A stretch of DNA of 64,000 bases from Pseudomonas fragi (lineage in GTDB: Bacteria; Pseudomonadota; Gammaproteobacteria; Pseudomonadales; Pseudomonadaceae), in NCBI RefSeq assembly GCF_025426255.1, contig NZ_CP104861.1, forward strand, positions 4,092,001-4,156,000. The letters are read 5' to 3'. Below are positions 9,046 through 17,007 of this stretch, piece by piece. Numbering within the stretch: the first letter of the stretch is position 1; every line of letters begins with the position of its first letter. Under the pieces are notes generated by a model. It saw nothing but the letters and a program-made list of their open reading frames with translations, searched no databases and had not been told where the DNA came from. The position numbers and the translations under genes are program-made.

Positions 9046-10233
9046 TCAGCCGTTACGACTCAACCACTGTTCAGCCAGCATACGAGCTTTGGTATCAGCG
9101 GCAAACACCGCTTCCAGCTCGTCTACGGCGACTACAGGCTCGCTATTCAATACATCTTCGATAATACGGGCGATCTGCGGATAACGGATTCGCCCGTCCA
9201 AAAAGGCAGCCACTGCAACCTCGTTCGCCGCATTAAGCATCGCTGGGGCACTATTACCGGCCTCGGCCGCCTCGCGAGCCAGACGCAAACAAGGGAAACG
9301 TTGCTCGTCAGGACGCTGGAAGTCCAGTCGTGCCACTGCAAACAGGTCCAGCGGCGCAACACCCGAATCAATACGCTCAGGCCAGGCCAAGGCATTGGCA
9401 ATCGGCGTACGCATATCCGGATTACCCAACTGAGCCAGCACCGAGCCATCCACATAATCGACCAGCGAATGAATCACGCTTTGCGGATGGATAACCACTT
9501 CAACCTGATCCGGCCGGGCATCGAACAACCAGCAAGCCTCGATCAGTTCCAGGCCCTTGTTCATCATGCTGGCTGAATCGACCGAAATCTTGCGCCCCAT
9601 CGACCAATTGGGATGAGCGCAGGCCTGATCTGGAGTGACATGCTCAAGCTGGGCCAGCGGCGTTTCACGGAACGGCCCGCCAGACGCGGTAAGCAAAATC
9701 CGACGAACCCCTACATTCCCCAGACCGCGGGCAAAATCCTGCGGCAAGCACTGGAAGATCGCATTGTGTTCACTGTCGATGGGCAGCAATACCGAGCCGC
9801 TACGACGTACGGCCTGCATAAACAGGTCGCCGGTCATCACCAGCGCTTCCTTGTTGGCCAGCAGGATCTTCTTGCCGGCATTGACTGCTGCCAGTGTCGG
9901 ACGCAGGCCCGCAGCACCAACGATTGCCGCCATTACCGCATCGACTTCAGGAGCCGAGGATATCTGGCACAAGCCCTCCTCACCCACCAATACCTCGGTG
10001 TTGAGCCCCGCAGCGCGCAAATCCGCCTGCAACCGGCTCGCAGCCTGCTCATGGGGTACCACCACAACTTGCGGGCGGTGCTTGACGCACAAGGCCAGCA
10101 GCTCGGCGAGACGGCTATAGCCGCTCAAGGCAAAGACCTGATAACGATCAGGGTGACGCGCAATAACATCCAGGGTGCTCAGGCCAATAGAGCCCGTAGC
10201 CCCCAGAACAGTAATCTGTTGTGGGCGACTCAT
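9046..10233 (-). CDS. dxr: 1-deoxy-D-xylulose 5-phosphate reductoisomerase
   Basis: Dxr catalyses the NADPH-dependent conversion of DXP to MEP, the committed step of the non-mevalonate isoprenoid pathway, and is the target of fosmidomycin. The NADPH-binding motif GATGSIG is at residues 11-17. The catalytic region includes ALPSEHNA-like PIDSEHNAIFQ and the GRKISVDSASMMNKG stretch. I start at the ATG at 10233 (MSRPQQITVLG), which overlaps the cdsA stop by 4 bases, rather than 5 codons upstream. Length is 395 residues. Confidence 0.97.
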   Translation of the reverse strand: MSRPQQITVLGATGSIGLSTLDVIARHPDRYQVFALSGYSRLAELLALCVKHRPQVVVVPHEQAASRLQADLRAAGLNTEVLVGEEGLCQISSAPEVDAVMAAIVGAAGLRPTLAAVNAGKKILLANKEALVMTGDLFMQAVRRSGSVLLPIDSEHNAIFQCLPQDFARGLGNVGVRRILLTASGGPFRETPLAQLEHVTPDQACAHPNWSMGRKISVDSASMMNKGLELIEACWLFDARPDQVEVVIHPQSVIHSLVDYVDGSVLAQLGNPDMRTPIANALAWPERIDSGVAPLDLFAVARLDFQRPDEQRFPCLRLAREAAEAGNSAPAMLNAANEVAVAAFLDGRIRYPQIARIIEDVLNSEPVVAVDELEAVFAADTKARMLAEQWLSRNG

Positions 10234-11036
10234 GACGCAGCCATCCACAGTAATACCGCAAATACAGGGATCGCCGCCGTCAGGCTGTCGATCCGGTCCA
10301 GCACACCGCCATGGCCCGGCAGCAAATTGCTGCTGTCTTTAATTCCAGCCTGGCGCTTGAACATGCTTTCCGTGAGATCGCCCACCACCGAGATCAATAC
10401 AATCACGGCGGCGCCGACCAGCGCAGCAAACATCTGCGAAGCGCTCCAGCTACGCACTACACCGACGACAGCAGTGATCAGCAGGCTCAGCAACAAACCA
10501 CCAAAAACACCTTCCCAGCTTTTGCCCGGACTGACTTTAGGGGCCAGCTTGCGTTTGCCAAATTTGCGCCCGGAAAAATAAGCGCCAATATCTGCGCCCC
10601 AGACCAGAACCATCACTGCCATGATCAGCCAGTTACCCAGCGGCATTGCCTTGATCAGAACCAGACCTTGCCAAGCTGGCAACAGGATCAGCAGACCAAT
10701 AACCAGCTTGGCCGCAATACTCGACCAGTGCCCGGCCGATTGCGGAAAGGTCAGCACCAAAAAGGTTGCTGCTGCCCACCACAATACCGCCGCACCCAGC
10801 ACCCAAGGCGCCAGATCAGGGAAAACGTGCAGACCAAACAACAACAAGGCCACTATCGCGGCAAACAAAACCCGCGCAGTTTGAGCCTCAAAGCCTGCAA
10901 GACGCGCCCATTCCCAGGCACCCAAAGTAACGACTACGCCAATAAACAGCGCAAAGCCGCTGCCCTCAAGCAGAAAAAAACCGCACAAGGCAATTGGCAG
11001 CAAGATAAGCGCAGTGATGATTCGTTGTTTCAGCAT
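10230..11036 (-). CDS. cdsA: Phosphatidate cytidylyltransferase
   Basis: CdsA makes CDP-diacylglycerol from phosphatidate and CTP, the branch point of phospholipid synthesis in the inner membrane. The 268-residue protein is strongly hydrophobic with about eight membrane segments. The C-terminal family signature is recognisable as GDLTESMFKR followed by KDSSNLLPGHGGVLDR. It overlaps uppS by one base and dxr by four, so the three are probably translated in a coupled way. Confidence 0.97.
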   Translation of the reverse strand: MLKQRIITALILLPIALCGFFLLEGSGFALFIGVVVTLGAWEWARLAGFEAQTARVLFAAIVALLLFGLHVFPDLAPWVLGAAVLWWAAATFLVLTFPQSAGHWSSIAAKLVIGLLILLPAWQGLVLIKAMPLGNWLIMAVMVLVWGADIGAYFSGRKFGKRKLAPKVSPGKSWEGVFGGLLLSLLITAVVGVVRSWSASQMFAALVGAAVIVLISVVGDLTESMFKRQAGIKDSSNLLPGHGGVLDRIDSLTAAIPVFAVLLWMAAS

Positions 11037-11791
11037 TAAATCCGGGCTCCAGCCTCAACCTGCTCGCTCGTTTTACCGAAGCGGCGCTGGCGAGAAGCGA
11101 AATCAGCCAATGCATGACGCATGGCCTCGTGTTTGAAGTCCGGCCAGAACAGGTCGGAGAAGTACAACTCGGAATAGGCTAGCTGCCACAGCAAGAAATT
11201 GCTGATGCGGTGCTCGCCTCCGGTACGGATACACAAATCAGGCAACGGCTGATCACCCGTTACCAGACAGGTTTGCAACAACCGGGGGGTGATTTCCTCC
11301 GGCTGCAAATGACCTGCCTGGACTTGACGTGCCAGCTGTTGGGCAGCTTGCGCGATGTCCCACTGACCACCGTAGTTAGCGGCGATCTGCAACACAAAGC
11401 GACCCTCGCCCACCGTCATTGCTTCCGCTTCACTCATCGCCTTTTGCAAGTCCGGATGAAAGCGTGAGCGGTCGCCAATGATCCGCAAACTGATCTCGTT
11501 TTCGTTGAGGCGCTTGGCCTCACGACGCAGCGCCCGGAAGAACAGTTCCATCAGGGCACTGACTTCCGCAGCAGGTCGCTGCCAGTTTTCACTGGAAAAC
11601 GCGAACAGGGTAAGCACCTCGACTCCCGCCTGGGCACATACCTCAATTACCGCACGAACCGCATCCACACCCGCTTTATGCCCGGCAACACCCGGCAGAA
11701 AGCGTTTTTTCGCCCAGCGATTATTACCGTCCATGATGATCGCGACATGTCGCGGAACAGATGACGGGTCAGCCTGCTTCGTCTTTTCCAT
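11036..11791 (-). CDS. uppS: Undecaprenyl diphosphate synthase
   Basis: UppS condenses eight isopentenyl units onto farnesyl diphosphate to give the C55 carrier for peptidoglycan and O-antigen. HVAIIMDGNNRWAKKR places catalytic Asp21 in the cis-prenyltransferase signature, and the GGEHRISNFLLWQ region near the C-terminus is the second family block. It has 251 residues. It follows frr after 15 bp. Confidence 0.97.
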   Translation of the reverse strand: MEKTKQADPSSVPRHVAIIMDGNNRWAKKRFLPGVAGHKAGVDAVRAVIEVCAQAGVEVLTLFAFSSENWQRPAAEVSALMELFFRALRREAKRLNENEISLRIIGDRSRFHPDLQKAMSEAEAMTVGEGRFVLQIAANYGGQWDIAQAAQQLARQVQAGHLQPEEITPRLLQTCLVTGDQPLPDLCIRTGGEHRISNFLLWQLAYSELYFSDLFWPDFKHEAMRHALADFASRQRRFGKTSEQVEAGARI

Positions 11792-11806
11792 AAAACGCCC
11801 TGACCC

Positions 11807-12364
11807 TTATACGGCCATCAGGTCCGCTTCTTTCTGCTTGGTGGCAACTTCAATATCTGCCACAGCCTTGTCGGTCAGCTTCTGGATATCATCAGCGCCA
11901 CGACGCTCTTCGTCTTCGCTGATTTCCTTTTCCTTGACCAGGTCTTTGAGCTGGCTCAAGGCGTCACGACGGATATTACGTACGGCAATACGGGCATCTT
12001 CAGCAGCGTCACGCGCCTGTTTGGCGAAAACCTTACGGGTTTCTTCAGTCAGGGCAGGCATGGAGATCAACAACAATTCGCCCAGGTTGGTCGGATTGAG
12101 GTTCAGACCAGCGCTCTGGATTGCCTTGTCGACTGCGCCCAGCATGTTGCGTTCGAACGCTACGACTTGCAGGGTGCGGGAGTCTTTAACGGTGATGTTC
12201 GCTACCTGGCTGATCGGAGTATCCGAGCCGTAGTAAGGAACCATCACGCTACCCAGAATGCTTGGGTGAGCCTTGCCGGTACGGATCTGGCCAAATGCAT
12301 GGGACAGAGATTCCAGCGACTTCTGCATGCGCGTTTGAGCGTCTTTCTTGATTTCGTTGATCAT
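11807..12364 (-). CDS. frr: Ribosome recycling factor
   Basis: RRF splits post-termination ribosomes together with EF-G. The 185-residue protein shows the expected helical-hairpin ends (MINEIKKDAQTRMQKSLE and a Lys/Glu-rich C-terminal helix) around the small beta domain containing GKAHPSIL. Its ATG overlaps the pyrH stop by 4 bases, which suggests translational coupling with pyrH. Confidence 0.98.
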   Translation of the reverse strand: MINEIKKDAQTRMQKSLESLSHAFGQIRTGKAHPSILGSVMVPYYGSDTPISQVANITVKDSRTLQVVAFERNMLGAVDKAIQSAGLNLNPTNLGELLLISMPALTEETRKVFAKQARDAAEDARIAVRNIRRDALSQLKDLVKEKEISEDEERRGADDIQKLTDKAVADIEVATKQKEADLMAV

Positions 12365-13104
12365 TGTTGACCTTCCTCGATCAGAGTACCTTCAGCGCCG
12401 CCGTGGACAATATTAAGCAGGGCGCCGGGCTTGTTCATATTAAATACACGCAATGGCATTTTGTGGTCACGGCACAGACAGATAGCCGTCAGATCCATAA
12501 CACCCAGTTTGCGATCCAGTACTTCATCGTAAGTCAGATGATCGAACTTCTCGGCATGCGGGTCTTTGAATGGGTCTGCGGTGTACACGCCGTCAACCTT
12601 GGTCGCCTTGAGTACCACATCAGCATCGATTTCAATGGCACGCAAACAGGCAGCCGAATCCGTTGTGAAAAATGGATTACCGGTACCTGCAGCAAAAATC
12701 ACCACATCCTTGGCGTTGAGATGGCGCATGGCCTTACGACGATCGTAATGATCGGTCACGCCTACCATGGAAATAGCCGACATAACGATGGCGGAGATAT
12801 TCGCACGTTCCAGCGCATCGCGCATGGCCAAGGCGTTCATCACGGTAGCCAGCATGCCCATATGGTCGCCAGTTACACGGTCCATACCTGCGGCGCTCAA
12901 TGCGGCACCACGGAACAGGTTGCCACCACCAATTACCAATCCTACCTGAACGCCGATGCCGACCAACTGGCCCACTTCCAGCGCCATGCGGTCGAGTACT
13001 TTGGGGTCGATCCCGAACTCTTCAGAGCCCATCAGGGCTTCGCCGCTTAGCTTGAGTAGAATGCGTTTATAGCGAGCTTGATAACCACTGCCCTGCTGAG
13101 CCAT
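12361..13104 (-). CDS. pyrH: UMP kinase
   Basis: PyrH phosphorylates UMP to UDP and belongs to the amino-acid kinase fold family of hexameric bacterial UMP kinases. LLKLSGEALMG near the N-terminus and the GGGN and TGNPFFTTDSAA motifs are characteristic. I choose the ATG at 13104 (MAQQGSGYQARYKRIL), preceded by GAGAGA, giving 247 residues. A longer reading from 13248 adds 48 residues that do not resemble the family. It lies between tsf and frr, as in E. coli. Confidence 0.97.
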   Translation of the reverse strand: MAQQGSGYQARYKRILLKLSGEALMGSEEFGIDPKVLDRMALEVGQLVGIGVQVGLVIGGGNLFRGAALSAAGMDRVTGDHMGMLATVMNALAMRDALERANISAIVMSAISMVGVTDHYDRRKAMRHLNAKDVVIFAAGTGNPFFTTDSAACLRAIEIDADVVLKATKVDGVYTADPFKDPHAEKFDHLTYDEVLDRKLGVMDLTAICLCRDHKMPLRVFNMNKPGALLNIVHGGAEGTLIEEGQQ

Positions 13105-13251
13105 TGCGAATCTCTCCTGCCGCGTTTTATTGAAAATCTGTGCGAGGCCATTCTGCAGCCTGCGCTCTAACTGTGGCACTGCACAGCAGTGCCATCGGAA
13201 CACGATTTTGTTAACCGGTTCCGTTGAGAAGGTAAAAACCCCTCCCATCTG

Positions 13252-13285
13252 AAAAGAGGCTGCGCGCGTGAGCGGGCAGCCTCTT
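13252..13285 (-). terminator. Rho-independent terminator after tsf
   Basis: Arms AAGAGGCTGC (13254-13263) and GCAGCCTCTT (13276-13285) pair perfectly around a 12-nt loop. On the minus strand the stem ends in TTTT. It lies just beyond the tsf stop codon and should end, at least in part, the rpsB-tsf transcript before pyrH. Confidence 0.8.
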
Positions 13286-13307
13286 GGGTCGACAGTTAAA
13301 AACCGTC

Positions 13308-14177
13308 TTATTGCTTGCTTGCAGCCACTTGAGCAGCAACTTCTGCTGCGAAGTCATCAACTGGCTTCTCGATGCCATCACCTACTTTGAAGTAAGTGAA
13401 GGAAACGATTTCAGCGCCGGCTTTCTTGGCCAGTTCGCCGACTTTGATTTCCGGGTTCTTGACGAAAGCTTGCTCAACCAGGCTGGCTTCAGCCAGGAAC
13501 TTGCTGATACGACCGGCAACCATTTTTTCAACGATTTCTGCTGGCTTGCCTTTGATCTTGTCTTCGTTGAGGCTCATGAACACGGTTTTTTCGCGTTCGA
13601 TAGCATCAGCGGAAACTTGCGATGGCAGCAGGAACTCAGGGTTGCTTGCAGCTACGTGCATGGCGATGTCACGAGCCAGCTCAGCGTTGCCGCCTTTCAG
13701 AGCAACTACAACACCGATTTTGTTGCCGTGCAGGTAAGCATCAACAACATCGCCTTCGATACGAGCCAGACGACGGATGTTAACGTTCTCGCCTACTTTA
13801 CCAACCAGAATCAGACGAGCTTCTTCTTGAGCGGCGATCAGCGGAGCTGCGTCGGTCAGTTTGTCAGCAAACGCTTTTTCAACGCTGGCAGCGACGAAGT
13901 TTTTGAAGTCTTCTTGCAGAGCCAGGAAGTCGGTTTGCGAGTTGACTTCAAGAATTACGGCAGACTTGTTGTCTTCCGCAACTTTAACTGCGATAGCGCC
14001 TTCAGCAGCAACGTTGCCTGCTTTTTTGGCTGCCTTGATAGCGCCCGAAGCACGCATGTCATCAATGGCTTTTTCGATGTCGCCGCCAGCCTTGGTCAAG
14101 GCTTTCTTGCAATCCATCATGCCTTCGCCAGTACGCTCACGCAGTTCTTTAACCAACGCTGCAGTAATCTCTGCCAT
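13308..14177 (-). CDS. tsf: Elongation factor Ts
   Basis: EF-Ts is the guanine nucleotide exchange factor for EF-Tu. The start MAEITAALVKELRERTG at 14177 follows an AAGAGGAAT ribosome-binding site and matches the UBA-like N-terminal domain. The NSQTDFLA motif contains the TDF residues that contact EF-Tu. The protein has 289 residues. It lies 206 bp after rpsB with a strong hairpin between them, as expected for an operon in which S2 is made in a different amount from EF-Ts. Confidence 0.98.
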   Translation of the reverse strand: MAEITAALVKELRERTGEGMMDCKKALTKAGGDIEKAIDDMRASGAIKAAKKAGNVAAEGAIAVKVAEDNKSAVILEVNSQTDFLALQEDFKNFVAASVEKAFADKLTDAAPLIAAQEEARLILVGKVGENVNIRRLARIEGDVVDAYLHGNKIGVVVALKGGNAELARDIAMHVAASNPEFLLPSQVSADAIEREKTVFMSLNEDKIKGKPAEIVEKMVAGRISKFLAEASLVEQAFVKNPEIKVGELAKKAGAEIVSFTYFKVGDGIEKPVDDFAAEVAAQVAASKQ

Positions 14178-14325
14178 TTCAAAATTCCTCTTGGATAGGT
14201 TTTCAACCATTCCACCCGACCGAACGGGCGTTCAATTCGTGTGAAGCCCACCTCGAATCAACTGTGCAGGCCGCCATCTGATACAGATACGACAAACATG
14301 GTTACAACAAATGGATTTCGAGGTG

Positions 14326-14354
14326 GCAAAAAGGGGGCCAAGCCCCCTTTTTGC
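14326..14354 (-). terminator. Intercistronic hairpin between rpsB and tsf
   Basis: A perfect 13-bp inverted repeat, GCAAAAAGGGGGC (14326-14338) and GCCCCCTTTTTGC (14342-14354), surrounds a 3-nt loop. Its A and T runs make it look like an intrinsic terminator in either direction. Because tsf follows in the same direction, it is best read as a partial terminator or as an RNA-processing or stabilising structure that sets the rpsB:tsf ratio. Confidence 0.75.
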
Positions 14355-14383
14355 GTACTGAGTAAACGCTAGGCGTTAATTAC

Positions 14384-15127
14384 TCAGCCTTCAACTACCG
14401 CTGCAGCTGGAGCTTCTTCGACGAAAACGTCGGTGCCGCCAGCAACGTGGTTACGGCCTTTGATCACAGCATCAGCCATCGCACCCATGTACAGCTGGAT
14501 AGCGCGGATTGCGTCATCGTTACCCGGGATGATGTAGTCAACACCTTCTGGGCTGCTGTTGGTATCGACAACGCCGATTACCGGGATACCCAACTTGTTA
14601 GCTTCGGTGATCGCGATACGCTCGTGGTCAACGTCGATAACGAACAGTGCGTCTGGCAGACCGCCCATGTCCTTGATACCACCCAGGCTACGATCCAGCT
14701 TCTGCAGATCGCGAGTACGCATCAGCGCCTCTTTCTTGGTCAGCTTGGCGAAAGTACCGTCTTCTGCCTGGATTTCAAGGTCACGAAGACGCTTGATCGA
14801 AGCACGAATGGTTTTGAAGTTGGTGAGCATGCCGCCCAACCAGCGGTGATCCACGTACGGCGAACCGCAACGTGCTGCTTCTTCAGCAACGATCTTGCCA
14901 GCGGAACGCTTGGTGCCGACGAACAGAATCTTGTTTTTGCCCTGGGCCAGACACTCTACGAAAGTCAGAGCTTCGTTGAACATTGGCAGGGTTTTTTCAA
15001 GGTTGATGATGTGGATCTTGTTACGCGCGCCAAAGATGTATTTACCCATCTTCGGGTTCCAGTAACGGGTTTGGTGACCGAAGTGCACACCGGCCTTCAG
15101 CATATCGCGCATGTTGACTTGGGACAT
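14384..15127 (-). CDS. rpsB: 30S ribosomal protein S2
   Basis: S2 is needed for S1 binding and for an active small subunit. The protein starts MSQVNMRDMLKAGVHFGHQT and contains HIINLEKTLPMF, the GGMLTNFKTIR block and DALFVIDVDHE, all strongly conserved in S2. It has 247 residues. The gene is preceded by a conserved-looking leader and is followed by tsf; the divergent gene map lies beyond a 1-kb gap. Confidence 0.98.
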   Translation of the reverse strand: MSQVNMRDMLKAGVHFGHQTRYWNPKMGKYIFGARNKIHIINLEKTLPMFNEALTFVECLAQGKNKILFVGTKRSAGKIVAEEAARCGSPYVDHRWLGGMLTNFKTIRASIKRLRDLEIQAEDGTFAKLTKKEALMRTRDLQKLDRSLGGIKDMGGLPDALFVIDVDHERIAITEANKLGIPVIGVVDTNSSPEGVDYIIPGNDDAIRAIQLYMGAMADAVIKGRNHVAGGTDVFVEEAPAAAVVEG

Positions 15128-15273
15128 GATAGTTCCTTAATAAGTCGGGTTAGGCCTCCACGTATCCCAACGACCAACCAGCAGCTTCAAGCTGAAGGCA
15201 CCCAGGTCATCGTGTCGACACGTGTGTGGGTTTGTGCTCTGCGGGCTATACCCGCAAAGCGGCGCATTTTATA
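15128..15273 (-). promoter_or_regulatory. rpsB promoter and S2 leader
   Basis: On the minus strand TATAAAAT (15266-15273) is a good -10 element. It is followed by the GC-rich GCGCCGC discriminator typical of stringently controlled ribosomal promoters; I see no convincing -35. The leader of about 130 nt contains a GCGGG/CCCGC hairpin and the block GGGATACGTGGAGGC (within 15147-15168). From memory this block closely resembles the E. coli rpsB leader, where S2 represses its own operon. Autoregulation here is inferred from that resemblance. Confidence 0.65.
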
Positions 15274-15429
15274 CCACAAGAAGGTCAAAAAACGAAGCGT
15301 GGATTTTGACTTTATTGCTAAGCCTTTGCCTGACAAGGGTTTACCCCAGGCTGGCTCTTGGCTCTTGCCTGACAATGTTACTGCCGCCACTAAAATATTC
15401 CAAACACCGCTGAGGCCCATAACAGTGCC

Positions 15430-15760
15430 GGAGTGAGGGCACCGCCGAGCTTGGACGAGGCGGCCGTATGGTAGGGCAAGGCCTTTTTGGTTCCTTTTGT
15501 GGCTGTTTGCCAAAAGTAACCCGCCGTAAGGGCGGAACCTTTATTTCAGTTGGACGCGAATGCTGGATATGTACTCACAACTCAAGTGAAAACCACCGAG
15601 TACATATCCATTCGATGTATCACGGCTTTCTACGGGTTCCGCCCTTACGGCGTCTCACTTTTGTCAAACAGCCACAAAAGTAAGCAAAAAGGCCTCGCCC
15701 CAGCGTACGGCCCTCGCTTCGCTCAGGTGCCCCTCACTCCGGTCCCGCTCCGTGGGCACG
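15430..15760. repeat. Long imperfect palindrome (about 330 bp) with nested inverted repeat
   Basis: The segment from about 15430 to 15540 is repeated in inverted orientation from about 15635 to 15760; AAGGCCTTTTTG, TTTTGTGGCTGTTTG and CCGTAAGGGCGGAACC recur in both arms with a few mismatches. The spacer contains its own perfect 13-bp inverted repeat, TGGATATGTACTC (15564-15576) and GAGTACATATCCA (15598-15610). No convincing gene lies here. The layout resembles long dispersed palindromic repeat families known in fluorescens-group genomes, and it lies between the divergent genes rpsB and map. Confidence 0.75.
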
Positions 15761-15880
15761 CCGTGACGGGCCATCCCTGGCCCGGCACGGCTCTCCCGGC
15801 ATCCATGCCGGTCAACCCACTGCGCAGAACCTCCATTCGGCCTCCCGAAGGGGCAGGTAGATCAAAAGCCAAGTCAAAAA

Positions 15881-15968
15881 CAGATCAAATGCAGATCAAA
15901 TGCAGATCAAATGCAGATCAAATGCAGATCAAATGCAGATCAAATGCAGATCAAATGCAGATCAAAAG
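15881..15968. repeat. Tandem array of an 11-bp unit
   Basis: Seven perfect head-to-tail copies of CAGATCAAATG occupy 15881-15957, followed by one altered copy ending AAAAG. Related GATCAAAAG words flank the array on both sides. There is no spacer between units, so this is not a CRISPR. The remaining gap to map (15969-16166) shows only a possible -10 element, TAGAAT, at 16081. Confidence 0.95.
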
Positions 15969-16166
15969 ATGGATCATTAACCGCCACCTTTTTTGCGCAG
16001 GCCTTCGAATAGAGCCAGAATGCTCCACTCTATTAATAGAAGCGATGGCGCTTGGCTCATGATTCACGCCGGCCGTCTGTTAGAATCGCGTTTTCATGAC
16101 GGTGTGCAGCTATAACAGCACATCCGCAATCCTGATGATGAGCGCCAACGCGCGAAGAGAGCCCGA

Positions 16167-16949
16167 ATGACCGTCACCCTCAAAACCCCCGAGGACATCG
16201 CAAAAATGCGTGTCGCCGGCAAACTGGCCGCCGAAGTCCTGGAAATGATCGCCGAGCACGTCAAGCCAGGCGTTACTACTGAAGAGCTGGACCGCATCTG
16301 CCACGACTATATCGTCAATGTGCAAGAGGCCATCCCTGCTCCCCTCAATTACAAAGGCTTCCCCAAGTCGATCTGCACCTCGATCAACCATGTGGTGTGC
16401 CACGGCATCCCGGGTGACAAGGTCCTGAAAGACGGCGATACCCTGAACATCGATGTGACCGTGATCAAGGATGGCTATCACGGCGACACCAGCCGCATGT
16501 TCCACGTCGGCAAGGTTCCAGTCTGGGCCGAACGCCTGTCGCAAGTGACACAGGAATGCATGTACAAGGCCATCGAAATCGTCAAGCCGGGCTGCCGCCT
16601 GGGCGATATCGGCGAAGTGATCCAGAAGCACGCTGAAAAGAACGGCTTCTCGGTAGTGCGCGAGTTCTGCGGCCACGGTATCGGCAAGGTGTTCCACGAA
16701 GAGCCGCAAATCCTGCACTACGGTCGCGCAGGCACCGGCATGGAGCTCAAGGCAGGCATGACATTCACCATCGAGCCGATGATCAACCAGGGCAAGGCCG
16801 ACACCAAGGTGCTGGGCGACGGTTGGACCGCAATTACCAAAGACCGCAAGCTGTCTGCACAGTGGGAGCACACCCTGCTGGTGACCGAGACCGGCTACGA
16901 GATCTTCACCCTGCGCAGCGATGACACCATCCCACGCGTTTCGGCCTGA
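16167..16949 (+). CDS. map: Type I methionine aminopeptidase
   Basis: Map removes the initiator methionine from nascent proteins. Metal- and substrate-binding residues are visible: His79 in NHVVCHGIPGD, Asp96 in NIDVTV, Asp107 in YHGDTSRMF, the GHGIGKVFHE histidine, and glutamates in FTIEPM and QWEHTLL. It has 260 residues. It is divergent from rpsB, the usual arrangement, and is followed by glnD after 58 bp. Confidence 0.98.
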   Translation: MTVTLKTPEDIAKMRVAGKLAAEVLEMIAEHVKPGVTTEELDRICHDYIVNVQEAIPAPLNYKGFPKSICTSINHVVCHGIPGDKVLKDGDTLNIDVTVIKDGYHGDTSRMFHVGKVPVWAERLSQVTQECMYKAIEIVKPGCRLGDIGEVIQKHAEKNGFSVVREFCGHGIGKVFHEEPQILHYGRAGTGMELKAGMTFTIEPMINQGKADTKVLGDGWTAITKDRKLSAQWEHTLLVTETGYEIFTLRSDDTIPRVSA

Positions 16950-17007
16950 TACTTGCCTGTTTTCACCGTTTGAACAGAAACAAATCCCACGACAGGAATG
17001 CCAATCG

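Noticed and set aside
13105..13248. 48-codon upstream extension of pyrH
   Set aside because: It does not resemble the family, and a good ribosome-binding site precedes the ATG at 13104.
15881..15968. CRISPR array
   Set aside because: Units are 11 bp with no spacers and no cas genes nearby.
15550..16062. 170-codon plus-strand reading frame ending in a repeated SNADQMQIK peptide
   Set aside because: It lies across the palindrome and the 11-bp array; the peptide repeat is only a by-product of the tandem DNA, there is no ribosome-binding site, and no family resemblance.
16921..17007. 29-codon upstream extension of glnD overlapping map
   Set aside because: The ATG at 17008 has AGGA at good distance and gives the normal 900-residue enzyme.
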